This document shows positions 1-11,037 of a stretch of DNA of 64,000 nt, in pieces. A model generated the notes under the pieces. That model saw only the letters and a program-made list of their open reading frames with translations. It was not told the DNA's origin and did not search any database. The stretch is from Pyxicephalus adspersus. Its lineage: Eukaryota > Chordata > Amphibia > Anura > Pyxicephalidae. The translations under genes were made by a program, and so were the position numbers. Within the stretch, counting starts at the first letter, position 1. Every line of letters starts with the position of its first letter. Location of the stretch: contig NC_092868.1 of NCBI RefSeq assembly GCF_032062135.1, positions 49,705,163 to 49,769,162 of the forward strand. The letters are read 5' to 3'.

Positions 1-1379
1 ATGGCGGTGCCAAGCAAACATTGATATGTCTGTGACCTGCTGTTTACTGTCTGCTTGGCAATCCCATGTATTCCAGTTATTAAAATTAAATGGGAAAATT
101 AGTTTTAGCATAAATGTTTTTCTTTTTTTGTGTCCCATTTCCCCCTCCCCTTGTTGGATCTGATTTAATAAAGCTCTCCAAGAACCTGGAGAACCTGAGT
201 GATCCAGAAAACCTGGGATTGATTTCTGGTCTAGGATTGAAAACATTTTCTGGATCACCAAAGTTCACCCATAATAGTCTATATTCTCCAGTCTTGGGAA
301 GTTTTATAAATCCATTATTCGCATCACTGTGCAGAAGTAGAAAAATCCCCAGCTTTGTGCACAATACAACTCTACACAACCGGCACTCCAACAGTGAGAG
401 CAGCGGCTCCGATTCACCAAGACATCCTCTCTCCCTGGCCAATCATAGAGCATCTTGGATTCTGTAGCAAGCTGGTGATTGGCTAAGGATGGAGGAAGTA
501 CGATATCAGTGGTATATCACTGAAAGAGAGCCTCTGCTCTTACTTTTGGAGTGCCAAAGTTACAGGTGCAACAGCATTGAGCTTGGGATGTATCTACATA
601 AGCACCATGATGGGGACAATGGTGGTGGGAAAGGGGCAATGTTAGGCATCCCTGCAGGTAACTGTGCTAAAATTATTTTGGACACTTCAATTTCATTTTT
701 CATTTCGTATAGAAGGTTCATTTTCAGACACATAGTGAAAATCCCAACTCTCAGAGTAGAGTGAGTGGTGTGTTGAAGTCCTAGCACACTTGCTTCCTAG
801 GGTGACAACACAATTCCATAGACACAGTACAGTGAATGTGTGTTGTCACTCTAGGACAGAAAGGATCACCAGGTGAAAATAAATGAAAATGCCTAAAAGA
901 AAACCAATGCAGCCAGCACATTTCAGCGCTGCTAATCTGCAATGTAAGGGGGTTTTGGCACATGATGTAATGTTCTATAGACCAACCTGTGCTTCTTGTA
1001 TAGTCTTGTTTGGGAGCTTCCCTGATTTCCCTGTGTGTAATTAATAAAATGAATCAATCACCTTCTCACTACATGTAAATACAATGACCGCACGCTGCTG
1101 CAGAGATGGATGATGAGGGAGGATAATGACAAGCTAATCTCACTGCTTTGTAATGTTTTGCTCTGGCTTGTGGCTTTGAGAATTTCTGCTTAAAGTGTAT
1201 TTGGACCATAAAGGAAAAATATAATGTGTGTCCACATGGTTGCTTCAGTGGCCTAAAATCATTAAATCTTTAAAATGGACTATAGTGATGAATCCTCAAC
1301 TTTCTACATTTACACCCACATGTTAACAAAATGCTTTTATTGACAGTTTACAGATAATACTAAGGATTTGTTTCCACTA
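1..1379. other. Non-coding flank downstream of hes2, no gene recognised
   Basis: I see no exon-like structure here. Open frames are short, overlap on both strands and carry no recognisable domain. The only structured element is a fold-back MITE copy at about 158-320, listed separately. In human the neighbour on this side of HES2 would be ACOT7, but I recognised no acyl-CoA thioesterase exon. Confidence 0.6.
158..320. repeat. Fold-back MITE family A, copy 1 (degenerate)
   Basis: This is the most diverged copy of a roughly 200-bp imperfect palindrome found seven times in the window. The family runs from a GATTTATTAAAGCTCTCCA-like start, through 'gatccagcaaacctggaatg', to the reverse complement of the same sequence. 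Here the left half reads 'tgatttaataaagctctcc' and the right half ends 'cttgggaagttttataaatc'. There is no coding capacity, so it is presumably a non-autonomous DNA element. Superfamily was not determined. Confidence 0.7.
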
Positions 1380-1697
1380 TAAAGCTAGGTACACACTTTC
1401 AATAATCAGCTCAGGGCGGATATCGGGCGAGAATCTGGAGTGTGTACAGCGCGAGTCGTTCATCGTCCAAATGACCGTCCTGACAGATCCACGGACGATA
1501 AATGACGATCGATCGTAATGTAAGGGAAGGGGGAGAGTGCACAGCAGGGTGCCGCTCTGTTGCTCTCCCCTTTGAATAGAGCAGAACGGTGCAGAATGTA
1601 CAGGACTTGTTCATGCATCTTGCAGTGCATAGTCGTTGGAAAGGATTGTGAAAGATCCTTTCCAAAGACTATAATTGAAAGTGTGTACGAGGCATAA
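1380..1697. repeat. TIR element family B, copy 1
   Basis: The left end 'aaagctaggtacacac' is complementary to the right end near 'gtgtgtacgaggcat'. The interior carries family landmarks: a GAACGATC/CGTCCAAATGACCGTCC block, an 'agagcagaacggtgcag' block, and 'ggaaaggattgtgaaagatc' near the right end, which is itself a small palindrome. It has no gene. Apparent open frames through it come from the symmetrical repeat sequence. Confidence 0.75.
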
Positions 1698-1943
1698 GAA
1701 AGTGCATTGCCATGCATTATACTGTAACTTGTATGGCTGTTTGTTGCAATGTGATCACACATTGCATTTATTACACTAAATAGGGCAGCACACAAATATA
1801 TAAAGCAATGCTTGCAGGAGTGCATTGACAAAACACACCGCAGCACAACGCTTAAGTTGGAACATCAATGCAATGTCTGATGTCCTTGCGTATTGCGCAT
1901 TATGTGAGGAGCAGTGAACCCCAATGCACCGCCCATAGTGGGA

Positions 1944-2199
1944 ATAAAGCCTAAGGGGGGTGAGTGATGGTGCACAACGGCCAGCAGCTGCCCAGATCAA
2001 CGGACGATGGATGGTGAACGATTGTAATGGAAGTGAAGGGGAGAGAGCACAGTAGGGTGCTGCTCTGTTGTTCTCAACCCTCCCCTCTTCATAGAGCAGA
2101 ACAACGCTCTATGTATCGTTCATGTATTGCGCAGTCGTTGCAAAGGATCGTGAAAGATCCTTTCCAATGACAATTATCGCACATGTGTACATAACTTAG
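1944..2199. repeat. TIR element family B, copy 2 (partial)
   Basis: This copy shows the same landmarks as copy 1: 'acggacgatggatggtgaac', 'tagggtgctgctctgttg', 'agagcagaac', 'ggatcgtgaaagatcctttc', and the right terminus 'cacatgtgtacataactta'. Its left terminus is poorly preserved, so the start is approximate. It lies about 250 bp beyond copy 1 in the same orientation. Confidence 0.65.
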
Positions 2200-4093
2200 T
2201 CATAAAGGGGAAAGATCAAATGCAAGGACCCTACAGCCAATATTCATGACTAGTCCTTTGCCTCTAATTGCCTTCTAATACAGCTTCCAGAATCCAGGTC
2301 CGATCTAACAATGAAAGATCATTGCACAAACATACAAGTTTGCAATTGGAAAACATAGGAAGGAGAGGATGCTGTGAGCGCTGGTCTGTCCCAGATAAAG
2401 AATATCGATCAACTGATAAATTTCCTAATGGCCAGTTGACTTTCTCCGGAGCAAAGACTATAGAGGTACCATCACATATACACGTGTATAACATATACAC
2501 AGCCCCAAATCCAACTAATATTAGCCAAATTCATCAGGCATTCTCTACTATCAGTATGCACCCTATATCACCCCTGCTGCATTGTTAAATATTGATGACC
2601 AGTGGGCGAGGTTGTGATCCTAGTAAATACAGGTCATTTCTGTACTGGCCTAGCATCAATAAATGGGCTACAACTATTCCAAACATTATAAATCCATCCC
2701 GTGACATTGATCAGCTGGCCTGATAAGCTCCCACCTATACCACAGGCCATAAACCATGGGGGGGATCACGGTGCATAGCTCCCAGCTATAAAATGGTTGT
2801 GAGGGTATTGTGCAGGAGGAAAAGAGTTCAAGACTCTAATTAAGATGTATGTGATCACAGCTAAGGTAGTAATACACCTTTAATTATGGAAATGACATGT
2901 GGCATTGTCTCCAAAGGCATCAAATTCCATCTCTTTGTCTAATGGACCAACTTTGTTTCTGTGTTAAATTGTTTTTCTATCATAAACATTTTTCTAATAC
3001 AATAGAAGTAGTTAGAGCTCCTCACATTTTATATAGTTATTTTGCCATGTTCTTACTAAGGCTTTTTTCTTTTTACTGTAAAACACAACATGTGGTGAGA
3101 GTACATAAGTATTAAAACAATGACACATTTATATAATACTGACATTTTATTCTTCCCACTGTCTCATAGATGATCCCATAATCTAATATCCCAAACTAGT
3201 CCAAGGCTATTTTATGGGCAAGCTAGTTAACCTATTAGAATGTTTTTGGGATGTAGCGAAAAATCACACAAAAAAGGCAAGAACATATCAATCCCATGCA
3301 CACAGTTTTGTTGCTGAGATTTCCACTTAAGACCTTTGTGCTGCAAGACCAGAGTGACCATCCAAAGTGGTAACTAGCCATGTGTTATATCCATTCTTTT
3401 ATTTATTTACAACTTTGCACTATTTTTATATAAACCTTTAACAGAAATGTTTCCAAAACAAATTGTCAATAAACAAAACATAGAGACTGATTTGTGTGTT
3501 TAATAGGAGCCGTGGATATGGATGGAGGGGGGCGAATGGTGCATTGTCATTGTAATTGTTTGGGATAAAGAGCTTCCCTCCAAAAGTTCTGAGCAGAGAA
3601 TGATCGCACAAACTGCAGCATCCACACCACAAATATTCTTTTGTATTACGACCCATATGTTATCAGAACATAAATGTTGCTTTTTTCATATTATCTTTTC
3701 CCCTTATGCATTCATATATATATATATGGTTCTCATATTTGAACAAACATAAAATGTGATTTCTTTGTGCAGGACTTATTTCTCCATGTTCTATAGACCA
3801 AGGGATCAGTTTAACCCATGCTAATTTTTCATTTTTTAGTAGTTGCTGGAGAGCTGCCCATTTTTTTTTCCAATAGGGAAACTATTGGTATGACCTTTAT
3901 GCACAGTCCCCAGATACAGACACCTGCTATGCTGATTATTAGGGAGCCACTATAATTTAAAAATCCCATTTATGGGTTATCGGCCCCTTTATTTTAAAAT
4001 GTGTTGTTTGGGGGAGGAATACCTTTTGGGACAAATAATGCAATTTAGGGCATCTGAGACAGCAACGTGCTTGGGACAGAGTTTTTACCACAT
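2200..4093. other. Non-coding stretch with one degenerate SINE
   Basis: No exon with plausible splice sites or a recognisable domain was found. The part at about 3175-3370 is a decayed SINE, listed separately. The remainder looks like unique intergenic DNA. Confidence 0.55.
3175..3370 (-). repeat. Degenerate copy of the tRNA-promoter SINE
   Basis: This segment shares ordered landmarks with the better copy at 16.05-16.35 kb: 'aatctaatatcc', 'gcaagctagttaacc', 'tttttgggatgt', 'cccatgcacac' and 'gacctttgtgctgcaag'. The promoter boxes are eroded. The assignment rests on collinear similarity to the other copy. Confidence 0.55.
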
Positions 4094-4302
4094 TGGGCCT
4101 GATTTTTTAAAGCTCTTCAAGACTGGAGAGGTTACACTTTCAATGGTGAAGCCGAATGATCCAGCAAACCTGGAATGGATCTGGTCCAGGATTGAAAATA
4201 TTTGCAATAAAATAGTAAATTGGTTTTAGAAAATCCATTCCAGGTTTGCTGGATCACACAGCTTCACACTGCCTTGGAGAGCTATAATAAAAAAGGGCCA
4301 TT
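4094..4302. repeat. Fold-back MITE family A, copy 2
   Basis: This is a near full-length palindrome. The left half begins 'ttgggcctgattttttaaag' and includes 'gatccagcaaacctggaatg'. The right half contains 'cattccaggtttgctggatc' and ends 'gagctataataaaaaagggc'. The two halves are reverse complements around a centre near 4205. It has no coding capacity. Confidence 0.85.
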
Positions 4303-4578
4303 GTCTTTAGAAATGATTCTAAAATGTAGGCATCTGTATACCAAAATAACCCAAAATATGCTTTGCAATTAAAAATGTTTAAAATATTTACCCTGCTAAA
4401 CAGAGGTTCTGCTTTTGTATTGATAGGAACTTAATATAGGGAGGCACACAATGCGGTTTTATACGTTTACACTTTCTGTTAAACTCACAGAAATGAATGT
4501 ACACTATTGATATGTGTGATTTATACACCATTTAAGTTAATAAAAACACCAAAGAATGTTGAATGTGTTCATTTTGTA

Positions 4579-4584
4579 TTTATT
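4579..4584 (-). terminator. Candidate hes2 polyadenylation signal
   Basis: Plus-strand TTTATT reads AATAAA on the minus strand, about 400 nt downstream of the hes2 stop codon. It is a plausible end for a short 3' UTR. No transcript evidence is available, and other A-rich signals exist nearby. Confidence 0.4.
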
Positions 4585-4983
4585 TTAAAAAACATATATA
4601 ATCTGTGTAACAAAAATGTAACAAAAAGTGCATGAAAACATATTTACAAATCCTTGTTGCACATAGCCCCATCATTTTACCCTGCTAGCTACCAGAAAGG
4701 CTTGGTTCTCAATAAAAGGGACCCTTTTGGAGCCAGCTGGTTAAACATGACCTGATGCATATCGCATACTAATAATACAACCCTTTGGGTTTACCAGGGT
4801 TTATATTGTACCCCCTTAATTTCAATCCCCCTATGAGGACTAAATTGTCCACAATGTATTGCCTAGGATAATTCCATGCAACAAGTGGATGTGTTTTGGT
4901 GACACTATTTACAAAACAGTGCAATCATTTACAATGTAGCTTTTGTTTTTTTGTGTGTTTTTTTAAGTCTCTATTATGCTTTA

Positions 4984-6405
4984 TCACCATGGCCTCCAGA
5001 TGGCACTGTTGAGTTGTGGTGGGCTGGGGGCAGGTCTTTGTGCAGGTGGCTGTCTGGGGGAAGAGCAAATTTCTGATCTTCTGGGGCTGACATGGAGAAT
5101 GATTCTGGAACTGTTCTGCTTGGAGTTTGGGGATTTTGTGCAGTCCAAACAGCAGAGTTCAGGACTTTTCTGCAGGTGGTCCAGGAGACGGTTGCTGGTT
5201 TCTTCAGCAATAACATTGGTTTTGGACAGGATGCCACTAAGACGTTCTAGGCAAGCTCTGTACCCTTCTCTGTATTTCTCTGCAGAATCTAAACAGAAGA
5301 AGAACATGGTTATAATGTGAACCCATCCAACAACACATGGCCATCCTAAAATGCTTAGATGCTTGTTAAACTGAATTACAATTACCTATTCTTTTCCAGT
5401 GCCATCCCACCCTGCCATAGACAAAAGGGGCCATATTTCTGTTTTTATATTCCACATATTGCAGAGGAAGCTAACCTAAAGCGCTGGTTATTATTTATAA
5501 TTCTGCAATATTAAGCCACAGCCATTGGTTAAATTATTCTAAAATGCTACAAATATTTGGCATGCTCCCCACTTTTTTCTGAAGAATGCTAACTAACATT
5601 AACATTATCATGGTTGTGCAATATTGAACTGGTACTTACTTTGTGTTTGAACTGGAGGAATATCCTTCAAGAATCGTACAGTCATCTCCAAAATATCAGC
5701 TTTTTCTAGCTTAGAATATCTGGAATTCTGCAAATACAAAAATGTAAAAAAAGCGGTTAGGAACAAATTCAATCATTTTACATATTAATAAAACAAGATT
5801 TTTAGATTTTCTAAAGGAAAGCTTAGCCACAAATTACATGTGCTTCCCTTTTATCCATTCTATAGCTCTTTGTGGCCTTTTAAAAATATATTTAATATAA
5901 AAATATAAAAGATAAAAATTTGCTTTGCTAATTTTTTTTAGCAAAATATCTAATACTGCAATTTATAAAGAAATTTTTTATATATATTTGTTTGTTTTTT
6001 TTTTTTGTTTGTTTTTTGCAACATCATGCATAAAGTTTGATATCTTTGTAGGTTAGGATAATATTATGAAGAGGATATTAAAATAAATAAAATAAAACTA
6101 CACTTACATCTTTTCCAATAAGAGGCAGGATGAGTGTTTTCAGCTGGTTGAGGCTTTCATTAATTCTAGCTCTTCTTCTCTTTTCCATTAAAGGTTTGAG
6201 AGTCTGGAAATAAAATGAAATATTTGGTTAAAATCATGTTGCATTGTTCATGATCACAAATTAGGATTTGTACAAGTAATGGAGAAGGTGCAGATTGTTA
6301 GTGAGCACTCACCTTTCTTAGTTCGCTGGCTTCCTTGCTTTTCTTGCCAGATTTTGGCTGGTAGCTGAGGGCAGCTGATTCAGGAATGATCATGCTGGGT
6401 GCCAT
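4984..6405 (-). CDS. hes2: Hes2, bHLH-Orange transcriptional repressor (complete, 4 exons)
   Basis: Coding exons on the minus strand are 6405-6313, 6203-6108, 5727-5640 and 5288-4984, each with GT/AG boundaries. They join in frame to 582 nt, encoding 193 aa. Residues 27-86 form the bHLH. The basic region carries [13 protein letters not shown] with the Hes-family proline (P35), followed by [14 protein letters not shown] in helix 2. Residues 97-133 form the Orange domain ([12 protein letters not shown]...LLDHL). The chain ends in WRPW at 190-193, the Groucho/TLE-recruiting tetrapeptide. The short length and the order ELRK-x-LKPL, KLEKAD, YREGY match vertebrate HES2 better than HES1 or HES5, by recall. 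Family members bind N-box and class C sites as dimers and repress transcription, often downstream of Notch. The exon layout of three short exons then one longer exon is typical for Hes genes. The start is the first ATG of exon 1, just below a TATA box. No damage is seen. The neighbouring espn supports the HES2 identity by synteny. Confidence 0.95.
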
Positions 6406-6478
6406 GGCTCAGAGACAGGCAGTGCTCTCTCAGTGCTAGGACTAGGAGGTAGTGTGAGGGTTGAGGCTTAGCTGCTGC

Positions 6479-6486
6479 TATTTATA
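6479..6486 (-). promoter_or_regulatory. TATA box of hes2
   Basis: Plus-strand TATTTATA reads TATAAATA on the minus strand, about 75 bp upstream of the hes2 ATG. This implies transcription starting near 6450 and a short 5' UTR. Compact TATA promoters are usual for Hes genes. A GTGGGAG word on the minus strand near 6505-6512 is a near match to a CSL/Su(H) site, but has mismatches and is not claimed. Confidence 0.7.
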
Positions 6487-6550
6487 CAGCACCTCTGAGC
6501 CTGGCCCCTCCCACCACTAACAATTTTAGGATTGACAATAGCCCCTCTGG

Positions 6551-6564
6551 GGAGAACTCCCCCC
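6551..6564. repeat. Poly-C run upstream of hes2
   Basis: A run of about 14 C lies within 100 bp of the hes2 TATA box, at the boundary of the conserved-looking promoter. It is a mononucleotide microsatellite. Its length is likely variable and sequencing-error prone. Confidence 0.7.
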
Positions 6565-6925
6565 CCCCCCCCATATGAATTTATTACAGCCATCTGTTCA
6601 AGACAGGTAACTGACTATGCCACTTGTATGCAAAAAATAAATAAATAAAATAATATAATAATAATAATATATATTATATTTAACTTCCATTTATATTTTC
6701 AGTTCCACCAATTCAAATGCAAACTCATGTAATTCCAAACTGTTTATTGGTTATACCTACAGTGTTTGTTAGTTGTATCTTGTGTATAGTTTTTGTTGTC
6801 TTTTTTACATTTATATATAGATGGTTTAAAATGTATCCGTTTGTATCTGTTCAATATATGGTTATACTTTGTAACAGGAGATTGTGTATATTTAGGAAGG
6901 AAGTGTTTTTGTTGAAACATGATTG

Positions 6926-6982
6926 CAGAGAAAGAGAAAGAGAGAGAAAGAAAGAAAGAAAGAAAGAAAGAAAGCGAGAGAG

Positions 6983-7032
<50 letters not shown>

Positions 7033-7072
7033 TGAGAATGAAGATAGAGAGAGAGAAAGAAAGAAAGAAAGT

Positions 7073-7116
<44 letters not shown>

Positions 7117-7120
7117 ATAT
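6926..7120 (+). repeat. (GAAA)n microsatellite with variant units
   Basis: The segment is dominated by AAAG/GAAA tetranucleotides with GAGA interruptions, and a trailing purine-rich zone runs to about 7320. Lys/Arg/Glu-rich (plus) and Phe/Ser/Leu-rich (minus) open frames through it are artefacts of the repeat. The duplicated flanks 'aggaagtgtttttgttg' near 6898 and 'agggaagtgtttctgttag' near 7135 suggest the block grew as two related units. Confidence 0.9.
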
Positions 7121-7317
7121 TGTGTTTATTTAGTAAGGGAAGTGTTTCTGTTAGAACATGATTCAAATTGCAGAGAAAGAAAAAAATAAAAGAAGAGAGA
7201 GGAGAAAGATGAGAGAAAAATAATAAAAAATATAAATATATATTTATCTTTCATTTATTTCATTTTATTTTTTCATTTATTTAAAGAAAGAAAGAGGGGA
7301 AGAAAGAAAGAAAAGAA

Positions 7318-7361
7318 AGGCACACAGACACTCACACACACATATATATATATATATATAT
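7318..7361. repeat. (CA)n/(TA)n microsatellite
   Basis: A CACAGACACTCACACACACA stretch passes directly into an alternating TA tract. It is a compound dinucleotide repeat at the right edge of the purine-rich zone. Confidence 0.85.
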
Positions 7362-7369
7362 GACAATAA

Positions 7370-8520
7370 TAATAAAATATAATGCTTACTAAAAAATAAC
7401 ACATTGATAAGAATAAACCTTCATGTTGTAAGGTAATTACAGTGACCCCCTCCTCTCCCTCCAAACACCCCCACCACCTCCCCCCAAGCCAAGCCAAAGT
7501 ACTATTGTGAAATAAACTCTAAATTCTGATTGGTTGGTTTAGCAGACATACACAAGGTTATTGTCTGCATCATACTAAAATAGATTAGGAAAATGCCCAA
7601 GTGCTGTGTTGTAAATTGTTGTAGAGTTGGATTATCTATCATCACCCTCCCCCTCCTCTGAAAAGGGCAGATAAAACATCTGAAATGACATATGAAAGCT
7701 TCAGCCTCACCAATATATTAAAAACAAGAGCAGATGTTACATATGTCTATGCAAATCAGCCTTGCTTTGATAACCTGGGTAGATGCTGCTGCCTGCACCT
7801 GGCTGAACTGTCCTGCAAGAATTGGGAGTTGTGTTCCCAGGGCTCTGATTGGTGGGTAGTGGAGCACGTGTCACCCTCTCACCCCCCTGCAGTCCACCAG
7901 CACCACCTCAAAGCTATTATCCCTTGTCTTCTGCTATGTTTAAATCTTCAGTTGGGATTTGAATATTGTCACACATATTGGCGTGGGTCCTTGTTCCCCA
8001 TCTGGGGGGGGGGGGGGGTACAATCTCTCACCAACCCCCTATTTGGGTAACAAAGTAGCCAGCAGCTGTCAGGGTGTCCTGACCATATCTGTGGTGTCCC
8101 CTCTCTTCTTACAAACTAGGCTTTGTTAGGTGACATACAGAAGGCAGGTTTTCAGCTTGGGCTGGGATCCTAATAAGCAGAGGAAGCTAAATCAGCATCC
8201 CAAGCTGTAATTATCCCATATTCCCACAAATCAGACCCAGCAGACAAATAGAACCTCCCTGTAAATGTATTACCTCTGTGACATGAAGGAAGCCCTGAGG
8301 GAGGTGAGCAAGGCGTCTGCTAGCCCTATACATTCATGTCATACAATATTATTTGTGATTCTCTTACTATTCCAAATAGTTAGCAATGATGTCATTCTTC
8401 ACTTTCTAAAACATTCCTTGTTCTTTAAAAGTTACATGAAGAATAAGAATATCAGAGATGGCTGCTATAGTGACATACTAGCAACTAAAATCAGTATTAT
8501 CTGTATTTCCTTTATCATCA
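7370..8520. other. Non-coding stretch, no gene recognised
   Basis: This is unique-looking DNA with no convincing exon. It contains a G-run of about 12 at 8006-8018. A 121-aa plus-strand frame at 7685-8050 has no recognisable domain and no paired splice sites, so it is treated as chance. Confidence 0.5.
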
Positions 8521-9397
8521 TACTCCATTAGATTCCTTGTCCTTTACACTCTCTTCTATCATCCTCATGCCTCTGCTTTGTTCACTATTATCTTTACTCC
8601 CTGCACCTCTCTTCTCTTCTGTTCTACCATCCTTATCCCTCTCTTTTTTAGTATTTCCACTTCTCTCCTCCTTTCTATCATCTTTGTCCCATTCCTTTGT
8701 TCTATCATTCGTTTCCTTTTACTTTGTCAATTGTTCTCCTTCTTTACGTCTTCATTCTTTCCATTCTTCCCTTACTCTTTCCTACTTTCCTATACTCATG
8801 TTCTTCATTTACTATAATTTATTCTTTCTAACCCTTTCTCTCTTTAATACTTAATTCTTCTTTTAAAAGGCCATGCTTTACTCTTTATATTATACTTTTC
8901 CCTTCTTTTTTTCCTACTATAATTAGATCCATCCTTCCCCTTCTCCTTGTGCAGCCTTCTTTCCTTCTCTCCTTCTTCCTCATATTTATCCTGGCTTCTC
9001 TTCTTCTTTAAGTATTCTTACTTTCTATCCATTCCATCTTTCCTCCCTTAATTGTTTCCTTCTATTTTTTCATTCCTTTTTTAACTATTCTTGTTTTCTG
9101 TACTATATTGCTTTCTTTCATCATATTGTCCTGCTAACTTTTACCCTAACATCTCTATTTATAAATGCATTCTTTTTTCAAATATTCCTTTCTTTACCTT
9201 GCACCTTATACTTCATTTCCCCTTTTACTTCTTACTGTCCTTGAATCTATTCTTCCTTTTTTCCTTCTTTTTTACTCTCTCCTTACTCATCATATTCATT
9301 TTGTCTCCTTTACCCACTTCTTCTTTGTTCCTTAACTTGTATTCTATCTTTTCTTCCTTACTTTTTGCCTTCATTCATCTTTATTCCCTACTATTCT

Positions 9398-9433
<36 letters not shown>

Positions 9434-9720
9434 TTTTTCTTTCCCTACTATTCTCCTTTTCTTTCTTTCTTTTTACTTTCCCTATTCCTCACCTCATCCT
9501 TCTTTTAAGTATTCCTTCATTGTTCGTTATCTAGTACTTTACACTTATTTATTCTCCCATCCATTCTTTTTTTTGGTTAGCTCCATTCTTTCTTTGCACC
9601 CTTTTCTACTCTTTTCCTTTCTTCCTTTCTTCCCTTCACATTTTATCCTATCTTCCTCTTTATTCTTTTCTCCATTCCTCCTCCATCTTCCCTCTTTCCC
9701 TCCTTGCTCTTTTATATCTG
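8520..9720. repeat. About 1.2-kb pyrimidine-rich tract with (CTTT)n core
   Basis: The plus strand is strongly C/T-biased for about 1.2 kb. It contains a near-perfect CTTT repeat at about 9395-9440 and many degenerate CTTC/TTCC units around it. Leu/Phe/Ser-rich open frames inside are compositional artefacts. Such homopurine-homopyrimidine DNA can adopt triplex (H-DNA) structures, which is a general property and not shown here. Confidence 0.85.
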
Positions 9721-10146
9721 TGTTAGTTATACACATGTATGTTTTGCCATGACAAGAACCAAACTTCACCTGTACATGTATATCACAACTCAGACATAAA
9801 AAGCTTCACATTTTAGATCTAACGAACCAAAAGATAAGATCAGTGCCAGGGTTACTTAAAATAATATATGTTGGTACTAAATTGAACCAAAAGACATATT
9901 TCCCAGTTTCTCAGTAACACATTTTGCACATTTTGTATTTTTAGTTAAAGTAGCAAACACAAAAGCTGCAGCCCAATGTGGCAGTTATATTGCAGAGATA
10001 TTTAAACTTCCCATCTTCTATAATTGCATTTTATTTCAGCATAGATTACCATGACAAACACAAAGAATAACTCCATATGCGTCATTCTTTAGAATGTGGA
10101 TCATCTAAATTGTATTGGGGGATTTCAGGATGGCCAGATTTGGCTG

Positions 10147-10152
10147 CACGCG
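10147..10152 (+). promoter_or_regulatory. CACGCG motif (possible Hes class C site)
   Basis: The context is 'ggctgcacgcgtctgcc'. It shares the extended word CTGCACGCGTC with sites at 18.95 and 22.56 kb. Class C CACGCG is a preferred Hairy/Hes binding core. Occupancy is unknown. Confidence 0.25.
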
Positions 10153-10548
10153 TCTGCCACGCTTCTGCCCCCCTTCTTGTCCCGTGAGACCCCCTCCTGA
10201 TGCCCTCCTCCCCTCCCCCTCTGCAGCATGCAACCCGCACGCTTCTCCATGCAAACTTTTTATAAAACCGCTTTTTTGTCTGCAATTTAAATATCCACAT
10301 TTTGGCGTGGGTACCCCATCTGTTATGGAGGCAACAAAGGAGATCTTTGTGCGTATTGATGGATCAGATCGATTTTGGAAGCAAGAATTTTCTACATTTT
10401 ACAAGGTCTGATGTTCAAAATGCCCAACACAGAGACTCTGCCCCGACAGGCTTAGGAAGCGGTTATGAGCATTTTATTGTATCTTTTTGTATTGCATTCA
10501 ACTTTATATTTCTTTTGATCATTTTATAGTATACTATTACATTTACAG

Positions 10549-10673
10549 GTTCAGCATATGCACCAAGAATGAGTGGTATGTATAATCCTGGTATGTATAA
10601 TCCTTCTATGACTGCTGCTAAATAGAAATTGGAACATAGACCAGAGATGCAGAAGAGATGTACAGCAATACAG
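10549..10673 (+). other. Exon-like segment, unidentified
   Basis: The segment follows 'ctattacatttacag' and is followed by the strong donor 'caggtaagt'. One frame reads SAYAPRM then the near-tandem MYNPG/MYNPS, then MTAAK and a stop at 10623-10625. That would make it a terminal coding exon carrying its own downstream donor, which is unusual. I do not recognise the peptide, and the tandem 'ggtatgtataatcct' may be a chance duplication. It could also be a non-coding RNA exon. This is weak support only. Confidence 0.15.
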
Positions 10674-10923
10674 GTAAGTCTTTTATTTTTCTTAGTCTCT
10701 TTATTTGTGGATTGTGATCAATATCTGTTTGTACACAGTCTGGAATGACGAATACGGTGCTTTGCATAAGTAGGCTGCAAACAGTCATTTAATTCATGAA
10801 AGTAGTACAGTGAAAGTAGGTTTAGAAGGGCGTAGAGTGCACGCTTTCCGGGCAGTGTTGTGACATGCAGATTGCAGAATAGAGACCTGCTGGATCTTCC
10901 AGATCTTCCTGCTGGATCAGCTG

Positions 10924-10965
10924 CACGCGCTGCCATAGAGGAGGCACGAGCCACTCCAGCACGCG
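10924..10965 (+). promoter_or_regulatory. Motif cluster: CACGCG, CACGAG, CACGCG
   Basis: Two class C-like CACGCG words (10924-10929 and 10960-10965) flank an N-box CACGAG (10945-10950) within 42 bp. The right part aligns with clusters at 18.94 and 25.33 kb: CACGAG, a short spacer, GCACGCG, then CAGG. These are Hes-family recognition words in principle. A shared ancient repeat is the alternative. Confidence 0.3.
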
Positions 10966-11037
10966 CCAGGACTTCCAGCTTCTGCTGAGGCTGAACTTAA
11001 TTATCTGCACTGCCTGGAAACTCCTGCCTGCCTAACC

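Larger units (their letters stand above)
9721..11037. other. Unique intergenic segment with CACGCG motifs and an exon-like segment
   Basis: No gene was recognised. GC content rises locally at 10140-10250 and 10860-11040. Sites listed separately are CACGCG at 10147, 10924 and 10960, a CACGAG at 10945, and a splice-flanked segment at 10549-10673. The segment abuts the minisatellite at about 11038. Confidence 0.5.

Noticed and set aside
6505..6512. CSL/Su(H) site in the hes2 promoter
   Set aside because: GTGGGAG has mismatches to the consensus and no paired site; evidence was too weak.
6717..7189. Lys/Arg/Glu-rich frames (plus) and Phe/Ser/Leu-rich frames (minus)
   Set aside because: They are GAAA microsatellite translations on both strands.
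8537..9534. Leu/Phe/Ser-rich frames that resemble membrane proteins
   Set aside because: They come from a pyrimidine-rich tract; the hydrophobicity is compositional.
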